A stretch of DNA of 64,000 nt from Letharia columbiana (Eukaryota; Ascomycota; Lecanoromycetes; Lecanorales; Parmeliaceae). Under the pieces are notes generated by a model. It was not told the DNA's origin. It did no database searches and saw only the letters and a list, made by a program, of their open reading frames with translations. Where the stretch lies: contig NW_023501055.1 in assembly GCF_014066305.1 (NCBI RefSeq), positions 62,001-126,000 on the forward strand, read 5' to 3'. A program made the position numbers and the translations under genes. This document shows positions 26,727 to 38,905 of the stretch, one piece after another (the stretch's first letter is position 1; each line of letters starts with the position of its first letter).

Positions 26727-27272
26727 CATCTACAAATCTGAAAAGTGAATTTCCGCACGATTTCCGCCGGGTCCGCACTATAAGCACGATTTAGTCTATT
26801 AAGTAGACTTTATCTATATCTAACTCTTTCCGCTAGTTCTACTAATTTAATAACTTTAAAAAATTTTAGTAACTTTAAAAATTTTACGTAATGCACTCTA
26901 ATACACTCTATATATATATAGTATTAATATATATTATTATCAATATACACATTATTGTACGCTATATTAGAGTATTACCTACGCGACTAATTTTATTAAA
27001 TCGTCTAATTTTGTAACCAAATTTGAGTTGGCGTTAATACTCGTCGTTATAGAATCTTGTCGTCGCAATATCGATTATTAGAACTTTTCTTTTTTCGTGC
27101 GTATTGCTATTAAATTGATAGAACTAATAAAAAAGATTGGGATAATTACTAAATCGACGGAATTTGGGCGGATTCTAATTAGATTTGCTAATTTGGCGGA
27201 TTTTATGATTTCCGCGATAAACGCGCGATTAGCAATTTCAAATTTTGTAGAAACTTTTTAGATTTACAGATG
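26727..27272. mobile_element. CATCT-ended TIR element (MITE), copy 1
   Basis: A 546 bp element whose first 20 bases (CATCTACAAATCTGAAAAGT) are repeated inverted at its end, where the reverse complement reads CATCTGTAAATCTGAA and onward with RIP changes. A second copy in the same orientation lies at 31480-32048. Three-base AAA flanks both sides, which may be the target duplication. It has no coding capacity. Retained TpG is common but CpA is scarce, the reverse of copy 2. It is not an LTR, because the ends read CA...TG rather than TG...CA. Confidence 0.75.
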
Positions 27273-30200
27273 AAAGCCTTTTATATTACTTTTATTTAAA
27301 TTTTATTTATTAATTAAAAGAAAGCTCTATATTAATATTATATATTAATTATTAAATAATCTAAATACTTTTATTATATTTAGATAATTATAATTTTAAA
27401 TATTTATTAAGTTTAATTATAATAATTATTATATTATATTCTTTATAAATAAATAATCTATTAAATTTAATAACGTTATAATATTTATTATATCTTTAAA
27501 GACTTTAAAAGCGATTATTAATAATTATAATTATAAGAAAAATAGTATAAATAATTTATACTTTAATTCTTCTATTAAAATATTTAAATTTATAATTATT
27601 ATATACTCTCTAATATTATTTATAAGATAAAGATTTATATAAATATTCGAAAGTTTAAAAAGCTTCTCGAATTTATTACTACGAGATTTTCTTTATTTCT
27701 TATTCTTTCTCTTTTTCTTTTTCTTTCTCTTAATCTTAATTAATTTAAACTTCGATATATATTATAATATATCTATTTTCGAGTTATTATACGCTATATC
27801 CGAAAAAACTTTCTTTAAAGCGCTTTTATTTTTAAAATTATTCTTATTCTTATTAGAGTTATTAAAGTTTTTTATAGCGAGTATTATATATATAATTAAC
27901 TTCTAATAGATTTTACGTATATTTAGAATTTATTAATATAATATAATTAATTTAATATATTTTTAATTATTAATAATAATATTAGATTAAATAATAAATT
28001 TAAACGTTTATATAATAGTTTAAAGTAATATTATTTTAAAGATTATAACTTTTTTTATAGTCTATAAAAATAGAAGATAAATTTATTTAATTATTACTTT
28101 ATTATATAAAATTAATAGCGTTAATAGAGTAACTTTATCTATTTTTAAAAGTAATTATAATTAAATATAGAATATTAAGCTTTAAATACGCTTTTATTTA
28201 GAAAAGAAGTAAAACTTCTAAAATATCTTAAAATAAATAATAGATCTACGCTTAATAAAAATCGTAGTTATTAAAAATCTCTAGAGAATCTTTTTTAAAT
28301 CTCTTTACTTCGAGTAAAAAGTATTATAAGCTTTAAATTAAATAAGATTTAAAAATAGCGTTAACTTCGCGATTAGAGAAGTATTAAATTATAAATCAAT
28401 ATTTTAAATAAACTTCTTAAATTCGATATTATTAAGATCTCTAGTAAATTCGCGTTATTAAATAATCTTTTAATAATATCTATTATTCTTTATAATATTA
28501 AAATTTAAATTTATTCTCTTATCTTTTAAGTAATAATAAGTATAATAATTTATAATAGCGATATATCTTATAAAGCTATTATTATTTATTTATTAAAATA
28601 TATTTTTAAGAAAGATTAAAATAAAAGTCTAAAATATATTTATAACGCTATTAATTTTAAACTTTATTCTATAATCTAAATTCTATATAAATTTATAAAA
28701 GATTTTTATTATATTCTTAATATTAATATTATAAAATTTTAAGAATAGAGTAAATATATTTATAAGTTTTCTACGCTTCGCGTAGTCTAGATATATTAAA
28801 ATAAAATAAAATACTTTAAATATATAATATATATTTTTATAAATATCGAAATTATTAATAAAGAGAAGATAAGAAAAATTAATAGAAGATTTTATAATAA
28901 CGATTTTAAGATAATTATAATTAAAATATATTATCTTAAACTCGCTATAAATTAAATATAATTAATATAAAGATTATATAGTAGATAAATTAAAATTAAG
29001 AATTTTTTAAATAAAGCGATAATTATTTAAATAGATAATCTTTTCTTTATTTTTTTTAAAGTTATAATTATAATAAATATTAAGATATTAAATAATAAAT
29101 TACGAAGTTTACTCTAATAAAATATTCTCTATAAAAAAAAGTTTATATTTATTATTTAAATTTAAATTAAAATTATTAAAAATAGATATTTTTTAATTTA
29201 TAACTATCTATAATATTATAATAATATATTTTATTATATCTTATTAATAATCGCGATTAATAAATATTATATATTTAATATAATATAGAAATAAATAAAT
29301 TTATATTAAATCTCTAGAAATAATAAATACTCTTTTCTAAGTATAATAAATTTTTCTTAATATTAATTAAATAGAAAATTTTTATATATATAATTATTAA
29401 AGCTTTATTAACTTATTTATATACTATACTATTTTAAAGAATATTTTTTTATATAAATATATCGCTAATAGTATAGTATATATAAGATTTAAGAGTTTAT
29501 ATTAATATTATTATATTTAATATTTAATATTTTATTATTATATATTCTTCTCTTATTATAATAGTAATAGTTATTTCTTAATTATAATTATAAAAGACTT
29601 TTATAATAATTATAATAAGAAAATATATTAATAAATCTATCGCTTTAATATATCTAGCTTTAACGAGAGAGTATATATATCTAATTTTAAATTCTTATTT
29701 CCTTTTTTAATTATAAAGTTTTCTATTACTAAAAGCTTCGATAGTTAAAAAATCTCTTATAGTTTTATATAATCTATCCGCGATTTACTTAACTTCTTAA
29801 ATTATAGATTTAATATTAAATATAATAATAAAGATAAGATATCTTTTTTATTTTATTAAATAATTATTTTAAATAATAAAGTTAGAGAGGAAGTCGATAA
29901 TTAAGTTTAATAAAAAAGGATTAATAAAAATATCCACTCTAGATCTTATAGTTCTAAACTTAATAATAAAGAAGCTAATTATTTATTCTTATTACTAAAA
30001 ATATTAAAATCTTTAAATAATTTAAGAAAAATAAATAATTAAGATTTTTAAGATACTTTATTAACTTCTTCGATAGGCTATATAATAATTAATATAACGA
30101 TATTATATTTTAAAGAATTAAATATAATAAATAGATCTTTATTATTTTTATTATCTAAATCTCTATTACTATCTATATCTATATATATCTATCTCTACTT

Positions 30201-31479
30201 ATATATCTCTTTATTAAAATTATAAAATAATAAATCGATATTTATATTATTATCTATCTACTTATTACTTTTATTATTATTAAAAACTATAAATAAAAAT
30301 ATCTTATTACAAAAGTCTTTATTAGATTATTTAAAGAAATCGCTAGAGGTTATAAATAAAAGTATTTTACTATAAAAGTCTTTATTAGATTATTTAAAAG
30401 AATCTTAATTATCTTAGAAATATCTAATAAAAAAATTATTTAAAGAGATAAAGTTATTAATAAAAGAAAGATTATTAATAGAGAAAAGATTATTAGAAAA
30501 GCTAGTAGATATCTTATTATCGATTATATTATTATAAATATAATAAATAAAATTTAAATTTAAAGATAATAAAGATTAATTATTATTATTAGTATTTTAA
30601 TTAAATACTTATAATTAATTTATCTTATAAAATTAAAATATTATTCTTTAATAAGAAATTAATAGAATAATTCTTAATAGATAATTCTAAATAAATATAA
30701 ATCTACTAAAAATTTCGAAGATTATAGAATTAAAAAGTATAATCTTATCGAAAAATTATAATCTTATTAAAAAGTTATATAAACTCTATTAATAAGTCTT
30801 AGCGTATCTCGATAAGCTATTAATAATAATATATAATTTAAATTTATAATTTTTAATTAGATATTTAATTATAATAGAAATATTAATTATTAATTTAGAT
30901 AAATTATATAAATTATTAAGCTTCTTAAATATAGTATTAAATAATATATATTATATTTTTAATATAGATTTCTTAAACTTAATTAATAAATTTATAAATA
31001 TAAAAAATTTTAATTAAACTTATATTTTTACAGCCGCTATATATATATATAATAAGAATTTAATATAATCTATATTAGAGTTATTAATTCTTTTTTTTAA
31101 AGATTACTATAGTAATCTCTAATTATTATTAAAGTGTATAAATTATAATTATAAATCGTAAAAAGAAAAAAAAGATCTCTCTATTAGAAGCTTTAAAGAT
31201 ATATTATAATTAAATAATTATTATATCTTCGATTAAAGATATTATCGTAATATACTTTCTATTATAGACTTTATATTATAAACTTTTATATATTATCTAT
31301 AAATAGAGAAATTAATAGAATAAAAGCTTTTAATAAAAGAGTTTAATATATCTAAAAAAGGATTTCCTCGCTCTTTCGCTATAATAGAATATATTAAAAT
31401 ATCTTATATAGTAATAAGATATAAGATTTATCTTATTTATTTTATTTAATTTAATTATATCTTATTATCTCTCTCTTTT
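27273..31479. other. RIP-saturated block between the two CATCT elements
   Basis: About 4.2 kb with almost no CpA or TpG. The minus strand at about 27690-27730 reads as a Lys/Arg-rich run. The plus strand at 30288-30413 holds a 63 bp in-frame duplication, and the surrounding 30280-30520 reads as leucine/lysine-rich, helix-like sequence. I did not recognise a transposon family. Since its flanks are separate insertions of a less mutated MITE, the block was probably one or more older elements. Confidence 0.4.
30288..30413 (+). repeat. 63 bp tandem duplication, two in-frame units
   Basis: Units 30288-30350 and 30351-30413. The period is 21 codons, and both units read N-K-x-I-L-L-x-K-S-L-L-D-Y-L-K. 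One Q codon has become a stop in the second unit, as RIP would do. This suggests a former protein with a repeated helical segment. Confidence 0.7.
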
Positions 31480-32048
31480 TATCTGCAAATCTGAAAAGTG
31501 AATTTCCGTACTTTCCGCCGGGTCCGCATCATAAGCACGATTTAGCACGATTTAGTCTATTAAGCAGACTTTATCTATATTTAACCCTTTTTCGCCAGTT
31601 TTATCAATTTAACAACTTTAAAAAAATTTCAGCAACTTCAAAAATTTTGCGTAATGCACTTTAATATACTCTAAGTACTATTCTATATATATATAATATC
31701 AATATATATCATTATTAACATGCGTATTATTATACGTTATACTAGAGTATTATCCACGCGACTAATTTTATTAAATCGTCTAATTCTATAGCTAAATTTA
31801 AGTTGACGTTAATACTCGTCGTCATAGAACCTTATTATCGCAACGTCGATTATTAGAACTTTTCTTTTTTTATACGTATTACTGCTAAATTAGTAGAACT
31901 AACAGAAAAGATTAGGATAGTTACTAAACCCGGCGGAATTTAGACGGATTCTAATTAGATTTACTAATCTAGCGGATTTTATGATTTCCGCGATACACGC
32001 GCGATCAGCAATTTCAAATTTTGCAGGAACTTTTCAGATTTACAGATG
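31480..32048. mobile_element. CATCT-ended TIR element (MITE), copy 2
   Basis: A 569 bp homologue of 26727-27272 in the same orientation, with the same inverted ends (TATCTGCAAATCTGAAAAGT and, reversed, CATCTGTAAATCTGAAAAGT). Flanking TTT on both sides may be a 3 bp target duplication. It carries a short internal duplication GCACGATTTA (about 31536-31555) absent from copy 1. CpA is largely kept while TpG is depleted, opposite to copy 1. Confidence 0.75.
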
Positions 32049-35000
32049 TTTAAATATCTATTTTTTAAAATTAATAATAACGTCTTCTATATTATCTTTA
32101 TTATTAAAAATTTATTAATTTAACTTCGTTATTATCTACGATATAGTCTTTTTAATATTTCTCTAAATTATTTAATTATTAAAACTACTAGCGACGTAGT
32201 ATTTATATATTTATACTATCGCGTTTAGATTTTTTATATATATTATATATTTAAGAGCTTAAGCCTAAATATTTAAATTATATATATATTCGACTATATA
32301 AATTCTCTAATATATCTATTATAGATTTAAACTAGTCGACTCTACTACGTATATTATAATTAGAATCTAAGCTTAATTAATATATTTAATAAATATTATA
32401 ATAATAATATCGCGCTCTTCTATTTATTAATAAATATTAAAAATTATATAATTAATCGCGAGAAGTTAAAAGATTATAATAATAATAATTAATAATTAAT
32501 AGAAGATTAGAATCTTCTTCTAATCTCTTATAATTTATAGCGAAATTAATATTTATAAAAAACTATTATAGAGAAATATCTATAAAAGATTACTATAAAA
32601 GTTTATAATAGAAAATTTATTATATATTTATAGAAATAGTAAAGTATATATATATTTAGTTATAAATATTACGAAGTAGAGTATATAGCTTCGACGTATT
32701 TTTAAGTAATTTCTAAAGTAATAGATTTAAGTTCTTTATATTTAATTTTATATAAATTATAAATTATTTAAAAAAGAAATACTTTTTATTAAAAGTTCTC
32801 TTTATATTAATTAATTTTAGATTTTAAATCTTATTTAGATTAAGAAGATTAATTTATATTATTAATAATAATAATTTATATTATATCGCTAGCGATTATT
32901 TTATTAATTTTATCTCTTTTTTAGAGATAAGAAATTAATTAATAAATTTCTTCTCGAATTTAATATATTATCTTCGCTTTTTCTTATTAAATAAATAATT
33001 AATAATAATAGCTTTAATACGCGATAGAGAATTAGCGATTTTACGACTTATTTCGAAAGAAATTTAACTTTATAAGATATAGCGAATTACTAGCTTTTTC
33101 TATATCTTAATTATTTAAAAATCTTACTTAATAAAATTTATTTAATAAATAAGAATTTAATTTTTTATAGCGTAAATAATAAGCTATAACTTAATTATTA
33201 TATACTTATTAAAAATAAAAAATAAATCTTTATTATCTCTAAAGCGTATTTTTATAAATAATCTTTTTAATTATTATTTATTAGCGTTAAATAATTTAAT
33301 AAAGAATATATAATTTAATTAATTATTAATATTATTAGAAATAAGAATAGCGCTAATTATAATATAGTGTAAAGTATTTAATTATAATATTAAATTAGAG
33401 ATATCGATAGAAAGAGATTTTAATAGATAATATTCGTTATTAATTATTAAATTAAAGTAATTTTCTAAGCTTTCTTTTTAAAGAGTATTTATTTTAAAGT
33501 AAATTTTATTAGTCTTTATTTTTAATATAATTAATTTATTAATTTAATATTTTCGAATAGTTATAAAATTATAATAAATCGCGAATATCGTATAGCTACT
33601 TATAATTATAACTTTAAAATACTATTTTTTTTTATTAAATAACTCGTATATATAATAGAGAGTTTTTATAATTATACGCTTATTTACGATAGATTTCGAA
33701 TATTAAATATTTTTATAATACTTATATACTTTAAAAACGTTTAAAGCGATAAGATTAATAGCTTTAATTTACTATAATATAAGAGCTTTAAATATTAAAA
33801 TAAAAATTAATTTTATAAGAGATTAATTCTTAATAGAAATATTTTTATAAAATTTTTAAAGCTAGATTAATAATTAGCGAAAGTCTATAGCGGAAATTTA
33901 TCTATAAAAGTCTATAGCGAAAAGTCTATAATAAGATATATATATTAATAAAAAGAGACTTATCTATAAGAGATAACTAATAATAATTTATATTTTTTCT
34001 AGATCGATATAATTTACTAGAAAGTAAACTCGTAAATAAGATTATAAATAAAATTTAATAATTATCTTTATAACTACTAGCTATTAAAACTTAAGCTATT
34101 AAAATAGATTTATATTAGATATATAAAAGATAATTTTATTATTATATTAAGATATATAAAATAAATAATATAAGTTCTTAAGATCTTCTCGCTAATAGTC
34201 TTTACTATCGAAGTATAACTACTATATATTAAATTTTATCGCTATTATATTATTTTATAATTAATATTAAATAATATCTATTTTTTAATTACGCGTAATT
34301 TTATTAAACTAAATCTTCTAATTATAATTTATAATATAAATAATAATTTATCTAGCTAGTTTAAGACTTTTCTTAAAAACTCTTATATTATTACTCTTTT
34401 AAATTAACTTATTAATAAATTATATTTTTTAAAATCACTTTTTAATATTAAACTTTCTAGCTTTATTCTTAATCGCTATTATTTAAATATTTATTAAAAT
34501 CTTAATCTTAATATTATTTTTATTCTTCTTATTAATATTATAATTAAATTTAAACTTTTAATTATTCGATTATATAATTTCTACTTATTTATTAAATTAT
34601 ATTATTTCTTAATTATAAATAGTATTTAATAAGAAATTAGTAATAAGCTTAATTCGAGTAAATTGCTTATCTTTAAAAAATAAAGATAATAGAGAAGTAA
34701 GTCGAGGAGAAATTATAAAAGACTATAATAATATATTATCCTACTCGAGATTAATATATCTATAAAAGAGTACTTTCTAAAAATATTTATCGAATAAATA
34801 TTTATTAAATAATCTAATAAATTCGAAATCGAAAGCTATAATATATTATTAATCTATTATAAATTAGTCGAAAGTTTATATATAAATAAGTACTCGCTAA
34901 AGGCTATAATAGTTAAATATTTATTAAATACTCTAACTTACTCTCTATAAAAGAATCTAATATATCTTCTAATAGAAAGCGTCTAGAGAAAGCTTAATTA

Positions 35001-36443
35001 TACTTCTTATATTTAATAAATAATTAAACTCTTAAATTAATTTATATTAACGAAAGTTCTTTTTTAAAAAATAATCTCGAAGTACTCTTAATATTAATAT
35101 AATAAATATTATATATTATATAAATATAATAATCTATTTAATCTTAATTAGATTTATTAGAGTATAGAGTTAAAAACTTATTAAACTCTAATCGCTTTTT
35201 AATAAATATATACTTCTTAACTATAATAAATTATAGCTCTTATTTATAAGATATATCTATATATTTCATAGTTTTTTACTATAGTAATATCTAGATATAA
35301 GTATAGATTTCGAAATATAATTTAAATTAATTACTTTTAATAAAGTGTTTTATTTTATTTATATCTATAAATTCTAATTTTATATAAAGATCTTTATACT
35401 TATAAAAAGCTAGCTCTTTCTTATAAACTTTAATTAATAAGAATATTATTATAATTATAGAAAGCTTTAGATATAGAATAATAGAATAAGCGAGTTAACT
35501 TATAAAGTATTTATTTATTTATATAAAACTTCGATTAAATTAGATTATAATCTTATATAAGATAAGTTATAATAATAATATTAAAGTAAAATAATTAAAA
35601 ATTTATAAAATTAAGATTTTAAGAACTAATAAAATTTATTTTATATCTTTTTTATAAAGAGTAAATTTATAATTAAGATAAATATAGAAATTAAATAACG
35701 GGTAAATAAATAATAACTCTCGCTTTATATATATAAAGAGAGATTTATAATTATACTTTTATACTTTTATAATAATATCTAATTTAATTAATAAACTACT
35801 TTATAGCAATCTTCTATAATAAAATCTATATTTCTAAATATATTATTATTTATTAATTTACTTATTTTTTTTAAATTATAATTAAAATTATAACAATTAA
35901 AGAGAATATAAAAATATATTTAGATATTCTATAAGAGAGATAAAGATTAAATAAATTTTAGTATTAAAGTCTATCGCGAACTTAATTTAAAGATATACTT
36001 CTTTTATAATATATTTTATTTTAATATATAATTTATCTAAGTTTCTCTCTTCTCTAATTATTATAGCTATAAAAATATTTTATTAATTACTTCTATAATA
36101 ATAGATAAATTAATTATTTAGCGTAAATTATAGATATTAAGCTTTTTAAATAATTATATTAAATTATTTTAGTAGTTTAAATCTAGATTTAAAATATATA
36201 ATATTATATTTAAGAGATCTTTTATTTAGAATAACGAGTCTAGAAATAAACTAATAAGAATAATATTTTAATATAATAAATATTAATATAAATAATCTCT
36301 TAACGAGTCGAATATAGAAGAGATTAATAATATATTTTTATATAGTAATCTTACTAAAGTAATACGTTATCTAATACTTTTATAACTCTCTAAATTAATA
36401 ATTTTTTTAAATTAAAAAATTTAATATCTAGATTATATTATAG
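32049..36443. other. RIP-saturated repeat-derived DNA, family not recognised
   Basis: About 4.4 kb with stops in all frames and almost no CpA or TpG. CpG and AGCT-type sites remain. Protein-like traces are visible on both strands (for example minus strand about 32950-33200 and plus strand about 34640-35000), but none could be assigned. No promoter, RNA gene or terminal repeat was found. Confidence 0.4.
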
Positions 36444-36666
36444 ACTTTTAAATATTTATATATAAAGTCTTTTATAACTACTATATAGTTTATATTAAAA
36501 ACTTTAAAGATTTTATATATAAAGTTTTTTATAGCTACTATTACGTAGTTTATATCGAAGACTTTAAAGATCTTATATTTAAAGTCTATTATAGCTATTA
36601 TATAGCCTATATTAAAGACTTTTAAACTCTTATATATAAAGTCTACTATAGCTATTATTAAGTTTT
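36444..36666 (+). repeat. 57/60 bp tandem repeat, four in-frame units
   Basis: Units start at 36444, 36501, 36561 and 36618. Periods of 57, 60 and 57 bp are all multiples of three, and every unit reads K-T-(L/F)-K-x-L-Y-x-K-S-x-I-(A/T) followed by a TAG that is a C-to-T step from CAG (Gln). The array therefore looks like a protein repeat of 19-20 residues from a decayed coding sequence. The parent protein is unknown. Confidence 0.8.
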
Positions 36667-37758
36667 TTATTATTAAACTTATTAATATAATTTTAAAGAT
36701 TTTAATAAAAAATATATAATACGTTATAAGTATAAAAGATAATAAGACTCTTAATAAAAAGAAGAGAAGTTAAAGTAATTTAATAATAATATTAATATCT
36801 AGAAGTAATTTATAGAGTTAGATAAATAAATATAATATTATTATAAATTAATTTAATATTATAAAAAGAAGAATTAAAGATTTTATATACTTATTAAAAT
36901 TTAAAATAAAGATTTTCTTCTAATTAAATCTATTAATTAGATATTATTTTTTTATTTTTTTATTAAATATTTATATAAATAAACTTATTTAAATTATCTT
37001 TCTAGATATAAAAAGTAATTATTAAATATATAAAAAGACTAAGTATTATATCTAACGTTTATATAAAATATAAAAAAATAAGATTTTTAAGTAAGCGTTA
37101 TAGTAAATATAGCGATAAATTAAAAGTATTATAAATTTAAAGTATTAGATACTATATTTAAAATTATCGATATTTATAAATATTAAAATAAAGATTTATA
37201 AGAAATATAATTTTAAATAATTAAAGAGTATATTTAGATTTAGAATTAAAATAATAAATTTCGAGATAATTATCGAAGATAAGCTAAGATTTTTTAAATA
37301 TAATTTTTTTATTATATCTATTTATAGATTTATCGAAGTCTATTATAAATATAATAACTAATTATTTTATTATCTAGATATCTTTTTATAATTTATTATA
37401 TATTCTTATTTAATAAAGCTATATCTTAAGAATTTAATTAATTTATTATTAATAAAGTATATATATAAATATTTTTTAAATCTATTTAACGCTCTTTATT
37501 AGAAGAGTAAATTTAAATATTAATTACTCGATTTTTATTTTAAGTATATAATATTTTATAATATATAGTATAAGAAATATCTAAAGATCGATATTAATTA
37601 AAACTCGAATATAATTATAAAAGAATTTAATATTAATATAAGCGAGGATTAGATATTAGATATTAACGACGATAAGAAAAATAATAAAATAGTTTTTAAT
37701 AATAGAGAAGATAATAATAGCGGTTAATAATAATATATTAAAGGTTTTAATAATTTAT
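36667..37758. other. RIPed sequence next to tandem arrays, nothing recognised
   Basis: About 1.1 kb lying between two arrays whose periods are multiples of three. It may be the rest of the same decayed gene. A Lys-rich plus-strand stretch sits near 36720-36780. No family assignment. Confidence 0.35.
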
Positions 37759-37862
37759 ATATAGCTTTATTATCTATAACTTTATTATTTATAACTTTAT
37801 TATCTATAACTTTACTATCTATAGCTTTACTATCTATTACTTTATTTATAGCTTTAATTAAT
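37759..37862 (+). repeat. 15 bp tandem repeat, six to seven copies
   Basis: Copies of CTATAACTTTATTAT starting at 37759, 37774, 37789, 37804, 37819 and 37834, followed by a degenerate tail. The 15 bp period corresponds to five codons. Confidence 0.85.
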
Positions 37863-37946
37863 ATATATTTATTTCTTAATATAATATTATATATTTTAAT
37901 ATTAATTTAAGGCTTAATAGAAGAATATAGTAAAATATTATATATA

Positions 37947-38608
37947 CCTTACGGGAGCTACTACATATGGGAATTTACTATTAATAAAAAATAGATAAAC
38001 TATTAGCGATAACAATACGATTTGTATAATAAGGACTACACACCGGATACATTTAATCTTTAGGTTTCATATAACGTATGTCGAAATGAGTCATATAAAA
38101 TTTTCTATTTATAGCAGATTCAGCTAAATTTATTATTAATGGATAGTTAATGGATAGTTAATGAAATATGAAAGAGATATCGATTTATTATTATTTCAAT
38201 ACTACGCTATAAAGTAATACATTAATATATTACTAGTAGTAAATTAATGGCTAGCGGTAATATATGAAATTTTTCGAAAATTTCTTTAAGTCCCACAGCC
38301 CTATAGGGCTATATATCTTACTTATATATTAAATTTCGAGAAAAATCGAAAAATCGAAAAATAAATCACGTAACGTTGATGAATAGGCTATTATAAGCGA
38401 AGCGAGATACCCGAATTAGTTTAAACCTTAATATATAATAAGGGAATTACAAAATAATTATCTATTTATTTCGAATATCGAATAATTTAATATTATCAGA
38501 ATTCTAATATTAATGAAACGTTGATTGAAAGTTGATCGAAAGTTATAACAAATATCGAGTTGATAGTATAGTCACGTGACATACCCCAATCGTGTATTTC
38601 CTCTAAGG
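37947..38608. mobile_element. MITE-662 copy B, lightly mutated, TA-flanked
   Basis: 662 bp, the same length and orientation as copy A. It has TA at 37945-37946 and 38609-38610 and the same inverted ends. By eye, differences from copy A are scattered and mostly transitions. It retains the CACGTG near the right end and the AGCCCTATAGGGCT palindrome. The left CACGTG has become CACGTA, a single RIP-type change. It sits just before repeat K copy 2. Confidence 0.85.
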
Positions 38609-38659
38609 TAGTAATAGATATAATAGATAGTAGTAATAGCTATAGTTAACTAGAATAAT

Positions 38660-38905
38660 AATTAGAATAGCTACTTATACTTTTAAATATAGAAATCTTA
38701 ATAGAAATATTCTATATATATACTATTTTATAATATAATATTATAGATATACTATATCGTAATATATATCGTTAAGATTTCGAATCTATATTAGAAAAAA
38801 AATATAATATTCGATCTTATTTATATTATACTCGAGTATAGTATAATATTATTTAATATAAAATATTTTATAAAATATACTATATCTTTTCGATTAGTAG
38901 AGCCT
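38660..38905 (-). repeat. Dispersed repeat K, copy 2 (inverted)
   Basis: The reverse complement matches 25318-25545. It includes the 14 bp palindrome TATACTCGAGTATA (38827-38840). It is probably a solo LTR or the end of an unidentified element. Confidence 0.55.

Noticed and set aside
26727..32048. One LTR retrotransposon with 0.55 kb LTRs and a 4.2 kb interior
   Set aside because: The two repeats are in direct orientation, but each is bounded by its own 20 bp inverted repeat and starts CA and ends TG. The outer flanks share no duplication, and the interior is far more heavily RIPed than the repeats. Two separate MITE insertions fit better.
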